Assembly: GCA_963712995.1 (NCBI GenBank)
Contig: CAVQKH010000022.1
Location: 372,001-436,000 of the forward strand
Length of the DNA stretch: 64,000 nucleotides
Source of the DNA: GCA-003244245 sp963712995
GTDB lineage: Bacteria > Actinomycetota > Actinomycetes > Mycobacteriales > Pseudonocardiaceae
Direction: 5' to 3'
This document shows positions 9,653 through 19,000 of the stretch, piece by piece; the stretch's first letter is position 1; each line of letters starts with the position of its first letter. The notes below the pieces were generated by a model, which had not been told where the DNA came from, did not search any database, and saw only the letters and a program-made list of their open reading frames with translations. A program made the translations under genes and the position numbers.

Positions 9653-9877
9653 CTATGGCGTGGTGGAGGCGATCTGGTCGATCACCGCGGCCCACTGGCG
9701 GGAGGTCACGGTGATCGTCGGGCCGCGGCTGCGGTCCTTGCTGTCCCGGATGCGGACGAGGTCGGGTTGGCCGAGGTTGACTTCGACGCAGTTGGCGCCG
9801 CCGGAGCTGTGGCTGCTCTTGCGCCACCCGGCCGGCGCGGGGTCCACGCCCAAGTCCAGGTGGGTGTCGCGGTTCAT
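9653..9877 (-). CDS. DUF397 domain protein
   Basis: This 74-residue protein contains GWRKSSHSSGGANCVEV followed by RIRDSKDRSRGPTITVTSRQWAAVI, the hallmark of DUF397. In actinomycetes DUF397 proteins are encoded directly after an XRE regulator with a DUF5753 C-terminal domain and are thought to act as its partner, in an antitoxin-like or regulatory pair (BldB/WhiJ-type systems in Streptomyces). Here the start ATG (9877) overlaps the stop of the XRE gene, so translation is coupled. It is cytoplasmic with no catalytic motif. The pair sits within the gap between drmMI and drmA, together with a small rightward gene across a divergent promoter. Confidence 0.88.
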   Translation of the reverse strand: MNRDTHLDLGVDPAPAGWRKSSHSSGGANCVEVNLGQPDLVRIRDSKDRSRGPTITVTSRQWAAVIDQIASTTP

Positions 9878-10728
9878 GTCATCTCCCTGAGCATCTGCTC
9901 GATCAGGGCAACCGAGTCGTCGGCCCCGAGAGCCGACCGCAGCAGTCTACGCGCGGTGTCCTGGTAGGCCGCGATCTCGTCGGGCTCCTCCAGGAACAGG
10001 TCGGCGGTCTTGCCCTCCAGCAGCACCGCACCCGGTTCCATCCCGAACTCGATGATCGCGAAGGGTCCTTCGGTCGCCGCGTGGGCGCCGGCGGTGAACG
10101 GGATCACCCGGACCGTCACGTTGGGCTGGGTGGTGGCGGCCTCGATCAGCTGCCGCAGCTGGCGGGCCATCACCGCGCGACCGCCGACCTCGCGGTGCAG
10201 CACGGCCTCGTCCAGGATGGTGATCAGCTGTGGTGGGTCGGGCTTGGTGAGGATCGCCTGCCGCGCCATCCGGGCGGCGACCTTGGCCTCGACCTCCCTC
10301 GGCGTGACATCCAACACTGCGGTGCTGATGACCGCACGCGCGTAGGCGGCGGTCTGCAGCAGGCCCGGCACGACGACGGGCTCGAAGTTGGTGATCGTGG
10401 TGGTGTCCTCCTCCAGGGCGATCTGGGTCTGGGTGGCGTCGGTCAGCGCCGAGCCGTAGGCCTGCCACCAGCCCCGCTCGGCGGCGCGCTCGGCCATCTC
10501 CAGGTACTCCCGCTGCTGAGGCACCGGCACCTGGTAGGTGTCGAGAAGCTTCTCCACCTCATCGACGGTCATGCCGCGCTTGCCGCTCTCGATGCGGCTG
10601 ATCGTCGGCCCGGACAGCCCGGCTCGCCGACCGGCATCGTCGACGTTGAGCCCGGCGTCGTTGCGCAGCCGCTTGAGCTCCCGGCGCAACCGCCGCGCCC
10701 GGACCGTCGGACCAGCGCCACCTGGCAT
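9874..10728 (-). CDS. XRE-family regulator with DUF5753 domain
   Basis: This 284-residue protein has an N-terminal helix-turn-helix (residues about 14-70, including DDAGRRAGLSGPTISRIESG) and a C-terminal DUF5753 region (YFEPVVVPGLLQTAAYARA-type motif near residue 115, then VRVIPFTAGAHAATEGPF). This is the WhiJ-like regulator class that partners DUF397 proteins. It probably represses its own promoter and the divergent gene at 10874. A 16-base inverted repeat (10822-10837) in the shared upstream region is a candidate operator. Nothing looks damaged. The family commonly controls development or stress-linked genes. Whether it controls the flanking DISARM genes is unknown, but its location inside the cluster makes that worth testing. 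Confidence 0.88.
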   Translation of the reverse strand: MPGGAGPTVRARRLRRELKRLRNDAGLNVDDAGRRAGLSGPTISRIESGKRGMTVDEVEKLLDTYQVPVPQQREYLEMAERAAERGWWQAYGSALTDATQTQIALEEDTTTITNFEPVVVPGLLQTAAYARAVISTAVLDVTPREVEAKVAARMARQAILTKPDPPQLITILDEAVLHREVGGRAVMARQLRQLIEAATTQPNVTVRVIPFTAGAHAATEGPFAIIEFGMEPGAVLLEGKTADLFLEEPDEIAAYQDTARRLLRSALGADDSVALIEQMLREMT

Positions 10729-10821
10729 CTGCAGTATCTTCTTGCTCGCCGAATCACGCTCTGACCTGAATCGAAACAGTCCGGTTGGAACCCCGCATCA
10801 GCGTAGGTATTTTCCATATTT

Positions 10822-10837
10822 ACTGAAACATTTCAGT
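10822..10837. promoter_or_regulatory. Candidate operator: inverted repeat between divergent genes
   Basis: The sequence ACTGAAACATTTCAGT has two perfect 7-base arms (ACTGAAA and TTTCAGT) around a CA spacer. It lies in an AT-rich patch (about 10808-10840) between the XRE gene (start 10728) and the rightward gene at 10874, where both promoters must lie. A dimeric XRE repressor would be expected to bind this type of symmetric site. This is inference from position and symmetry only. Confidence 0.45.
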
Positions 10838-10873
10838 GATAGTGAGGCCTTGTCTGCCAGGAGGAATCTGCTG

Positions 10874-11230
10874 ATGTTAACGCGGGCAGGATCCAGCGTC
10901 CGAGCAGCCCGGGAGTGGACCGTCGAGCAGACCAGCCATCGGCCCGCCGGGGGATCCGACTCGATCCAGTACCGGGCCGCTGCCGTGCTGTACGCCTTGC
11001 TGCTCGATCATCCCCTCGATCAGCGGAGCCGCTGCCGGCCCTGCCGGCGTTCCGGCGCGATGATCGGGCCGCGACGCCGACCCTGCCGGATTCACCTCAG
11101 GGCTCGCTACTGGCTGCTGCTCCAACCCGAGGAGACTCTGCGGCCGTGTGCCGTGACCAGCGAACTCGGGCTCGGCGTCATGCCTGATGGCCGAGCACCA
11201 ACCCCGGTCGGTGCGCCATGGCCCCGTTGA
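10874..11230 (+). CDS. Small actinobacterial protein divergent from XRE/DUF397 pair
   Basis: This 118-residue protein starts at ATG 10874, ten bases after a strong GGAGG (10859-10863). The central segment contains CRPCRRSG and then CRIHLRARYWLLL, giving three cysteines and a histidine in a short span that could bind zinc. I recognise this as the type of small cysteine-containing protein often encoded divergently from XRE-DUF5753 genes in actinomycetes, but cannot name a family. It has no signal peptide or membrane segment. Shared control with the XRE gene is likely because they share the intergenic region 10729-10873. The C-terminal about 25 residues look low complexity and may not be conserved. 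Confidence 0.5.
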   Translation: MLTRAGSSVRAAREWTVEQTSHRPAGGSDSIQYRAAAVLYALLLDHPLDQRSRCRPCRRSGAMIGPRRRPCRIHLRARYWLLLQPEETLRPCAVTSELGLGVMPDGRAPTPVGAPWPR

Positions 11231-11345
11231 CACCGGACCGCGACGCCGCCTCCCGGCCCGAATCTCCACCCCAGACGCCGGCTGGCCGCCGGTCGAGCAC
11301 CCCCGACGCTCCTGGCGGCCAGCCGGACTCCACGCAGGCGACCGT

Positions 11346-11477
11346 ATGCCCAGCCAAGCCACTGCCGCCCAGGCGCTGTACGACCACTTCCTGGCCAACG
11401 CCGACAGCGGTAACCACGCCGCCAACGACGAGCTCATCACCGAACTGCTGCGCCGCATCCGCGCCCGCCAGCAGTGA
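11346..11477 (+). CDS. Small hypothetical protein (43 residues)
   Basis: The frame from ATG 11346 reads MPSQATAAQALYDHFLANAD and ends ELITELLRRIRARQQ. It is a short, mostly helical, acidic-then-basic peptide that looks coding by composition and by third-position GC. It follows the gene at 10874 in the same direction and ends 16 bases before the convergent coiled-coil gene. No convincing ribosome binding site precedes the ATG, and a longer in-frame reading from 11187 exists, so the start is uncertain. No function can be assigned. Confidence 0.4.
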   Translation: MPSQATAAQALYDHFLANADSGNHAANDELITELLRRIRARQQ

Positions 11478-11492
11478 CCGGGTGCGCGTGGG

Positions 11493-11867
11493 CTACTGGT
11501 CGCTGGGCTGTCCGCCCTGCTGGGTGATGAGCGTGTTCAGCAGGCCGACGATCTGCTGCTGGCCGGCGGCGGTGGCATCGAGCTTGCCGCGCATCTCGAT
11601 GAAGCCGTTGTCGACCTTCGTCCGCAGGTCGGTCACATCTTCACGCAGGTCGGTCAGGTCTTCACGCATCGCGTTGAAGCTGGACGTGGTCGCCTGCCGG
11701 AAGTCGCGGATCTCTTCCTGGAGCTGCGCAACGTCGCGGTCGGCTCCGCCGGCCAGCACGCGGGCGGCTGCCGCGTCCTGCTCGCTGGTGCGCACCCGGT
11801 TGGCCAACTCCTGGACTTGGGTTTCCAGGGCGGCCACGCGGGCCTCCAGGTCGTTCGGCTGGGCCAT
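11493..11867 (-). CDS. Coiled-coil protein
   Basis: This 124-residue protein begins MAQPNDLEARVAALETQVQE and shows continuous heptad character over most of its length (LEARVAALETQVQELANRV, then LREDVTDLRTKVDNGF). It should form a long parallel or antiparallel coiled coil and has no enzymatic motif, signal peptide or membrane helix. It lies between drmMI and the inserted regulator/nuclease block, in the DISARM direction, 158 bases downstream of the drmMI stop. It could be a scaffold or oligomerisation partner, but it also resembles generic actinobacterial coiled-coil proteins of unknown role. A functional link with DISARM is not supported beyond position. Confidence 0.65.
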   Translation of the reverse strand: MAQPNDLEARVAALETQVQELANRVRTSEQDAAAARVLAGGADRDVAQLQEEIRDFRQATTSSFNAMREDLTDLREDVTDLRTKVDNGFIEMRGKLDATAAGQQQIVGLLNTLITQQGGQPSDQ

Positions 11868-12025
11868 ATCCGGCAGCGTACCGGTGCCGATGTCGAGCGC
11901 GCGGGGACCGGCGTGGTGACCGGGTCACAGCATCCGGCGGCCGGGTGCACCTCGACCAGGCGCACGATCCTGCCAGCCCCGGCGGCCCTCAGCCCCCGCC
12001 GTGGACCAGCCAAGCTGCCGCCCGA

Positions 12026-15000
12026 TCAGAATAGGGACCCTTCGTCAGGCTGGACCGGGCTGCGGTGGACGACGTTTCCGGGGCGCTTGGCCTTGGGTTT
12101 CTTCTTGGCGTGCCGGCCCTGGCGGACCTCTTCGGCGTAGCGCTCGTGGTTGAGCTCCAGCAGCCGGTCCAGCACTTCGACCTGGATCTCCGGCGCGATG
12201 GTGAACCGGCGGCCCTGGCGGGTCTCGTGAAACCCGTGCCCGAGCTCCAGATCGTGCCAGCCGTACGCCTGCGCGGTGGCGTGGTCGATCTCGGTGTGGA
12301 TCTCCCGCAGCCGCTGGATCTCCTGGTCGGGGACGGCCGGATCGTGCACCAGGTTGTACAGCTTGGTCAGCCCCAACTGCCGTCCCAGCATCACCGACCG
12401 GCGAAACGAATGCAGCTCCTCCCCCACCCGATCCATCCGTGCAGTGAGTTCGGGCTGCGGGAACGTGTCATAGACATCCGACGGCGAATAATTGAGATCG
12501 GCTTTCATAGTGGAGGATCTCTTCCATGCCCACAAAATGTGCGCCGAACTCGAAAGGAGTGACAGATACCCAGCCCAATCGGTCGCGAACACTCCTAGCT
12601 TGTGTGAGAACGCCTGGCCTGTTTGCACCCACACCGGCAGCGCAGTCCTGCTGACCAGAGCGATAACGAGCACCCGATCGAGGTTGGTGACGGCCTCATA
12701 CAGTTCGATCGTCGGTCGGGTAAAGCGCCACCAGATAGCGCGACGTCGAGGATCATTGTTCTTGGCGCGCTCCGGCTTGACCTTCTTTTCGACAATTGCG
12801 AAGCAGTCTTCGTACTGTTGCGCTTGCTCGATTGGCCAGTCATGGAAGTTGATGACCCACCGGCTGGCGGAACAATCAGGGCGTGAATTCAGGTCGTCCC
12901 CGATGAGATAGGGGAAGAGCACGTCCCTGTTACGGGGATCCTTCGAGATCAGCGCCTGCGCGGCATCAGGTGTCATGGTGAAACCGAGGCCGAGGATGTT
13001 CGATCCTTGGAATGACTGGTCGGCGTTGGTGGCGAGCCGGTGGGGGTTGCCGGTGACCCGGGATACCGGGTCGAGTGACGGCGTGATGGCTCGGACCGGG
13101 CGGCCATCGAGGGTGCGCGGTTCGCCGTCGGAGGCATGGCCGACCCAGACCAGGGAGACTTCCAGGGACGCCGTGCCGGGCCAGGGTTGGGACTTCACGG
13201 CACGATAGACGCTCACGCCGTTGCCGACTGCCTGGTCGAGACCAACCTCACGGGTGTCGCCCTGGGCGATGGTGTTCGTCGCGATGATGCCGACCCGGCC
13301 GCGCCAGGAGATGTCCAGATTGCGCAGCAGGAAATAGGAGCACAGATCGGCGCTGCCGCGCTTGCCCTTGCTCAGGTGCTCGACCAGGTATTCGCGGACG
13401 TCCTTGCCGATCGCGCCAGTCAACCGCTGGCCGCCGATGAAGGGAGGGTTGCCGACCACGGCGTCGAACCCGCCTCGGCGCATGACTTCGGGGAACTCCA
13501 GCGGCCAGTGCAGTGGCCGGATCGGGTCAACGCGTCCGCCGCGCAGCCAGCCGTCGACCGTCTCCCGCAACCGGTCCTCCAGGGACGGATCCGCGCCGTC
13601 CCGCATGAGCAGGTCGACATCGTCGGCGATCGCGCTCAACCGGTCGTCGAGATCCTCTTCCTCGTCGTCGCGCTCGTACCACGGCGCGTGCCGGACCGCG
13701 GTGCTCAAGGCGGCGCCGACCACAGCGTCGGCGGCCAACCGGAGCTTGCGGGTCCGCCACTGCGCATCGCTCAGCAATTCGGCTTTCTCAGCGGCGTGCC
13801 GGGCGTCCCGCACGACGGTCGACTCGATCTCTTCCCGCAGCTCCGCGACGTCGGTGAGCACCGCGTCGATCCGCTGGTTCAGCGTCCGGAACAGGTCGGT
13901 GCCGACCGACCAGCCACGGTCGACGTCGAGGTGGAACGCGGCCACCTGGCGTTCCGACACTAAACCGACCAGCGAGTCACCACAGCGCAGCGCGTGGTCG
14001 AGGAACCCGAACGGCTTGTTCTTGGCCAGAGTGACCAGCCACAGCGACAGCTTGGCCAGCTCCACCGCCATGTCGTCACGGTCCACCCCGTACAGGCACC
14101 GGGCGGCGACCAGCCGGCGCGCGGCCAGCAACAGCTCCTCCCGGTCACCGTCGGAACCCATCACATCGTCGGGCAGGCCGTCCCGATTCCAGGCGTCCAC
14201 CACTCGGTCGGCCAGGTAACGGCACGCCGACACCAGGAACGCGCCGGACCCCATCGCCGGGTCCACGACCTTCAAGGCCAGCAGCTCAGCGGCCGTCTTG
14301 GCCCGCCAGACACCCCGTGACGCGCCCTGGGCCGGGCCGGGGGCGAAGCACAACGGTGTCAGGGTGTGTTCCACCACCTCCTCGGCCAGCTCCCGCGGCG
14401 TGTAGTGGGTTCCGGTCGCCCGGCGATCACCGACCTGGGTGAACAGCACCGATCCGGCGGGGAACACCGTCGGCAGGCCGCGCAGGTCGGTGCGCAGCAG
14501 GCCCCAGAACGGCACCACTCGCTCAGCTAATCCGGCGTCGTTGTCGCATGCGGCGTGCAGCACGGCCCGCTGGTTGGGTGAAGGACAGGCCGCCAGCCAC
14601 TTGTCCACCTGCTTCTCGGTCGCGTCGCAGCGGGTCCGCAGCCACGGCGCAAGCTCGCCCGAAGCGGCGACGGATTCCAGCTCGGCCAGGGCCACCTCGG
14701 GCTCGGCCTTGCCGGTCAAACCCACGAAAGGCTCGGACGCCTTGCGACAGGAGAACTCCAGCAGACCCTCGTACACGTGCCCGATCTGCTCCACCCCGAG
14801 CCGGGCGTAGCTCAGCCGCTCGGCGGCCTTGCCCTTGTGCCGCAGCACCAGCAGGGCGTCCAGCATCTCCCGGACCACCCGGTCGGTGACCGCGGCATCC
14901 AGCCACGGGTAGCCCTCCGGGTCGAACAGCGAGCCACCGTAAGCCGGAAGTCGCAGATCAGGGTGCTCGCAGCCGCCGTGGATGGCGCGGAACAGGGCGA

Positions 15001-16018
15001 GTAACCGGGGCCACGCCGCCGCCCGCCGGTCAGCCACCTCGTCGCCGTAGCGACCGCGGTCCGCCTCGAGCTGCTCGTAGAGCGTGGACACCGCGTAGCC
15101 GTCCGCGTAGATCGGGTCGGTCACGGGCAGCAGCCGTTGCTCCTCGGAGAACAACAGGAACACCAGGCGCAGCAACGCGCTCAGCGCGCCCCGGTAGAGG
15201 CCCCGTTCGGATACCGAAGCCAGCAGCGCGCCACCCGACTCACGGTCCAGCCGGGCCAGTTCGGCGACGAACAGCTCGACCGCCCGGCGCACCTGGTAGC
15301 CCAGGGTCGTCGTGACGTGCGAGTGCTCGGCGGCACTGCGGGCGAACAGGCCGGCCAGGCTGGCCGACGGCGCACCGTCGGCCGAGGTCGGCGGAGGGAG
15401 CACGCGCGAGGCGCAACACAGTGAGGCGAACGAGCGCAGCAGCGCCGGCTCCTCCAGCCACAGGTCCGCGTCAAACACCGCGGTGCTGGTCGCCTCACCC
15501 GGCCGGGCATGCACCAGCACCCAGAACCGGCCGTTGGTCAGCAGCGCCAGCGGCACCCGGGTGTCCCGGCACAGTTGGGCCGCCCGCTCGGCCGGCGCCG
15601 ACGCCCCGTGTACCGAGCCGGTCAGCGGCTCGTCGAAGCCCCGGCGGTAGACGTGCAGCCGGGTTACCGACCCATCGGGCCCAGCCACCGCATCCGGTCG
15701 GAAGTCACGGAACTCGGTGGCCAGCGCGGCACCTTCGCGCACCACGGACGCCGGGTAGCGCAGCAGCTCACCGATGATCAGCTCCTGCCACGCCGGGCCG
15801 AGCAGGTCCGGCGCCTGGGACACCTCGGCCCAGGCCTGCCGGATCCGGGCGAGGGTGTCACCCGGCACGACGTCGAGTCCTTGCGGGAGCGCCGCAGTGA
15901 GCACCGGCAGGGCCAGAAACGGCCCCTCCGGGCGCAGCAGGCCCAGCCACTCGGCGTGCTGCTGCGCCGTCGAGGGCACCGCCGGTGGCCGTTGAGCCGT
16001 CCTGCGCGCCGCCGGCAT
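12026..16018 (-). CDS. drmMI: DISARM adenine-specific methyltransferase DrmMI (Eco57I-like)
   Basis: I take ATG 16018 (MPAARRTAQRPPAVP) as the start because it overlaps the drmD TGA as ATGA; a longer frame to 16405 lies inside drmD. The product is about 1330 residues. The SAM-binding motif is KVVDPAMGSGAFLV near residue 583, and the catalytic N6-adenine motif is VVGNPPFIGGQ near residue 856. This gives the D-x-x-x-G-S-G / NPPF pair of the gamma-class Eco57I family. The C-terminal third resembles the target-recognition region of type IIG/BREX-like methyltransferases. In class 1 DISARM this enzyme marks host DNA, and its absence makes the rest of the system toxic. The gene appears intact. A stand-alone type IIG enzyme would carry its own nuclease motif, which I do not see. 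Confidence 0.87.
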   Translation of the reverse strand: MPAARRTAQRPPAVPSTAQQHAEWLGLLRPEGPFLALPVLTAALPQGLDVVPGDTLARIRQAWAEVSQAPDLLGPAWQELIIGELLRYPASVVREGAALATEFRDFRPDAVAGPDGSVTRLHVYRRGFDEPLTGSVHGASAPAERAAQLCRDTRVPLALLTNGRFWVLVHARPGEATSTAVFDADLWLEEPALLRSFASLCCASRVLPPPTSADGAPSASLAGLFARSAAEHSHVTTTLGYQVRRAVELFVAELARLDRESGGALLASVSERGLYRGALSALLRLVFLLFSEEQRLLPVTDPIYADGYAVSTLYEQLEADRGRYGDEVADRRAAAWPRLLALFRAIHGGCEHPDLRLPAYGGSLFDPEGYPWLDAAVTDRVVREMLDALLVLRHKGKAAERLSYARLGVEQIGHVYEGLLEFSCRKASEPFVGLTGKAEPEVALAELESVAASGELAPWLRTRCDATEKQVDKWLAACPSPNQRAVLHAACDNDAGLAERVVPFWGLLRTDLRGLPTVFPAGSVLFTQVGDRRATGTHYTPRELAEEVVEHTLTPLCFAPGPAQGASRGVWRAKTAAELLALKVVDPAMGSGAFLVSACRYLADRVVDAWNRDGLPDDVMGSDGDREELLLAARRLVAARCLYGVDRDDMAVELAKLSLWLVTLAKNKPFGFLDHALRCGDSLVGLVSERQVAAFHLDVDRGWSVGTDLFRTLNQRIDAVLTDVAELREEIESTVVRDARHAAEKAELLSDAQWRTRKLRLAADAVVGAALSTAVRHAPWYERDDEEEDLDDRLSAIADDVDLLMRDGADPSLEDRLRETVDGWLRGGRVDPIRPLHWPLEFPEVMRRGGFDAVVGNPPFIGGQRLTGAIGKDVREYLVEHLSKGKRGSADLCSYFLLRNLDISWRGRVGIIATNTIAQGDTREVGLDQAVGNGVSVYRAVKSQPWPGTASLEVSLVWVGHASDGEPRTLDGRPVRAITPSLDPVSRVTGNPHRLATNADQSFQGSNILGLGFTMTPDAAQALISKDPRNRDVLFPYLIGDDLNSRPDCSASRWVINFHDWPIEQAQQYEDCFAIVEKKVKPERAKNNDPRRRAIWWRFTRPTIELYEAVTNLDRVLVIALVSRTALPVWVQTGQAFSHKLGVFATDWAGYLSLLSSSAHILWAWKRSSTMKADLNYSPSDVYDTFPQPELTARMDRVGEELHSFRRSVMLGRQLGLTKLYNLVHDPAVPDQEIQRLREIHTEIDHATAQAYGWHDLELGHGFHETRQGRRFTIAPEIQVEVLDRLLELNHERYAEEVRQGRHAKKKPKAKRPGNVVHRSPVQPDEGSLF

Positions 16019-19000
16019 CAGCGGCCCGCCCGCGCGATCGCGACCGGGACCAGGAACTCGACCGCGGCCGGGAACCAGCGCGCGGTGGGGTCGGCGTAGC
16101 GGCGGCGCAACGCGGCGGTCTCGTCCTGCCGCTGGTCGGGCAGGGCGTCCAGCCGGGCCAGCAGCGCCTCGTGATCGGCGCGTAGCTGGTCGCGCTCGTC
16201 GTCTATCTCGAACAGGCTGCGCTGCTCCCAGTGCTCGGTATCCCCCAGGGCCGCGCGGATCGAGCGTTCCAGCTCGTCGAGGATCGTGGCGACCGCGGTG
16301 ACCTCTTCCTCGCAGCGGTTGCGCAGCAGGGCCTGCATGCTGCGGGTCCGGTCCGCGGCGCGGCGGGCGAGCAGCCTGCTCAACGGATCGGACAGCTCCG
16401 GCCACAGCCCGCGGAGCCGATCTCCCACGTCCGGGGGAACCGGCTGATTAGACGCCGCGGCCAACCAGGCGCTGACCTCATCGGTGGTGGCCCGAGCCAG
16501 CCGGCCCTGCTCGATCAGCCCGCCCGCGGTCATGACCTCCTCGTGCAGCCGGGTGCCCTCGGCACCGGTGACTACCACCCGGCCATGCGCCACCACCGCC
16601 GGCACCCGCAGCAGGTCACCGGGGACCACCCGCGCGGTCACCCGGCGCAGCTTGGCGGCACCACCGGAGTTGCGAGCCTGGGCCCACAGCTCAGCGCGCA
16701 GCAGCCGCAAGCACATCTGCACCAGCTGGTGGCCGAGGTGCAGCAGCACGACGTCCGAGCGGCCGGCCACCGCGTTGTGGTCGAAGGTGACCAGGCGTTC
16801 CGCGCCGGTGACCGGGTGGTAGAGGCCCGCGTTGCGCGCGGTGGCCCACGCGCCGGGCAGCTCGGGCAGCCGGAACACCGGCGCGTCCAGACCGTCCGGC
16901 GACTGGGCCGGTCGCAGTTCTCTGCGGTGCGCCAGCGCCAGCGCTGTCCGCACCACCTGCTCCACCGTGGATGGCGTGAGATCCAGTTCGGCCCTGCTGG
17001 CGGCCAGGGTCTCAGTCAGCCGATCCAGGTCACGCGCCAGGTCACGCTCGACCTTGAGCCGGGCCCGCTTGGCCCGCCGGTCGATCTCCGCGTCGGCGGT
17101 GAGCCACTCGGCCTGGCGGCCCAGCATCTTGCGCTCCACCTGCGCGGAGATCACCTCACCCGCGCTGCCGAGGTCTTCGCGGATCCGATCCACCTTCTCC
17201 ACCGCGATCCGCAGGAAGTCCAGCTCGTCCTCCAGCGACCCCGTGGTGAACGACGTGGCCGCCTGCCAGCCGGCCGGGACGAAATGGCGTACCTGCACCT
17301 CGGGGGCACGCTGCCCGTGCCGGTCCACCCGGCCGTTGCGCTGTTCCAGCCGGTTCGGGTTCCACGGGATCTCCCAGTGCAGCACCCGGTGGCAGTGCCA
17401 CTGCAGGTTGATGCCCTCGCTGGCGGCGTCGGTGGCGATCAGCACGCGCACGTCGTCGAGCTCCGGGTCGGCGGTGAAGACGTTCTTCACGTGCTCCCGG
17501 TCCTGCTCGTCCTGCCCGCCGTAGAGCAACGCCAGCCGGCGGGCCGGGTAGCCCACGGCGAGCAGTCGCTCGTAGAGCCAGCGTTGGGTGTCCCGGTACT
17601 CGGTGAAGATGATCACGCGTTCGGTCGAGTCACCGGTCGGCGGGATGATCGGATCCAGCCAGCCCCGCAACGCGGCGAACTTGGCGTCCGGCCGATCCTG
17701 CGCGCCGCTCGCCCAGGTGCCCAGCTCGGCCAGCATCGCCCGTTCCGCGCTGGACAGCGCGGGCGCGCAGCGGCGGGCCGCGGCCAGCGCGTCCAGCTCG
17801 ACCTGGGCGTAGGCGCCGTCATCGGCCGGGTCGTCGATGGCCTCGTCGAGCTGCTCGATCAGCGGCCGCAGCACTCGTTCGGCAACCGGCGTGGCGGGCA
17901 GCTCCCGGTCTGTCATCGTCTTGAGGTGGACATCGAGCGTCTGGGCAAACGCCTTGGGGCAGGAGAACATCCGTCGCTTGAGCAACGTCGTGACGAAGTC
18001 GGCGGCGGCCTTGGCGGGCTTGTCCGCGGCGTAGGACCGGCGGCTGGCCGCATAGCGGTTCAGCAACTCGTGCGCGCGGCGCTCCGGCTCGGAGTAGCTG
18101 ACCTCCAGATAGTCGAGGTTGCGCCGGGGGAACCGGGGCGTGCCGTCCCATCGTGGTGGCAGCGACCTCTTCAGCCGGCGCACCATGACCCTGGCCAGCG
18201 CCTCCTCGGCGGGTCGGACACCGCGGGCGAAGCGCTGGTCGTCCAGCAGCTCCAGCAGCGCGGTGAACGACTCCAGGTAGCCGTTGTGCGGGGTGGCGGA
18301 CAGGAACAGCCTGTGCTCGCAGTGTGGCGCCAGCGCCCGGATCGCCTTGGTGCGCAGGGAATCCACCGCGTATCGACCGCGACCTGACGGCGCGCAGCTG
18401 TGCACCTCGTCCACCACCAGCAGGTCGAACGCCCTCGGGTAGCGCGGGGTTGCCGGCAGCACCTCACGCAGCAGCCGCATCGGGCGCTCGCGCTTGAGCC
18501 AGTCCACGCTGACGATGAGCCGCGGGTAGTGCGTCCACGGGTTGACGTAGAGGCCGCGCCGACGACGCAGCTGCCGCAGCAACTCAGCGTCCACGATGCG
18601 GAAATCCAGCCCGAACTTGTCGAGCATCTCGTCGCGCCACTGCAGGGTCAGGCCGGCCGGGCAGACGATCAACATCGTGCGCGCCCGGTGCCGCAGCATC
18701 AGCTCCTGCATCACCAGCCCGGCCTCGATGGTCTTGCCCAGACCGACGTCATCAGCGATCAACAGGTTGGTGCGCGGCATGGACAGCGCGCGCACCACGG
18801 GGTCCAGCTGGTAATCCTCGATCTGGATACCGGAGCGAAATGGTGCCTGCAGTGCGGTGGTGTCGGCCGAGGCGATCGCGCCCCAGCGCACCGCGTGCAG
18901 AAATGCCGCGAGCTCGCCCGGTTCGTCGAAGCCGTGTTCGGGACTCGGGAGCACGGCGATGTCGTGCACCACGGTGCCGGGCTCCAGCTCCCAGACCACG

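Noticed and set aside
16018..16405. Extension of DrmMI to 16405
   Set aside because: It would lie inside drmD and its residues are low-complexity Arg/Pro/Ala; the ATGA overlap at 16018 is the natural start.
16231..18387. Long plus-strand reading frame (718 codons) opposite drmD
   Set aside because: It lies wholly antisense to a clear SNF2 helicase gene and its translation is histidine/glutamine/arginine-rich with no domain. High-GC codon bias leaves the antisense frame open.
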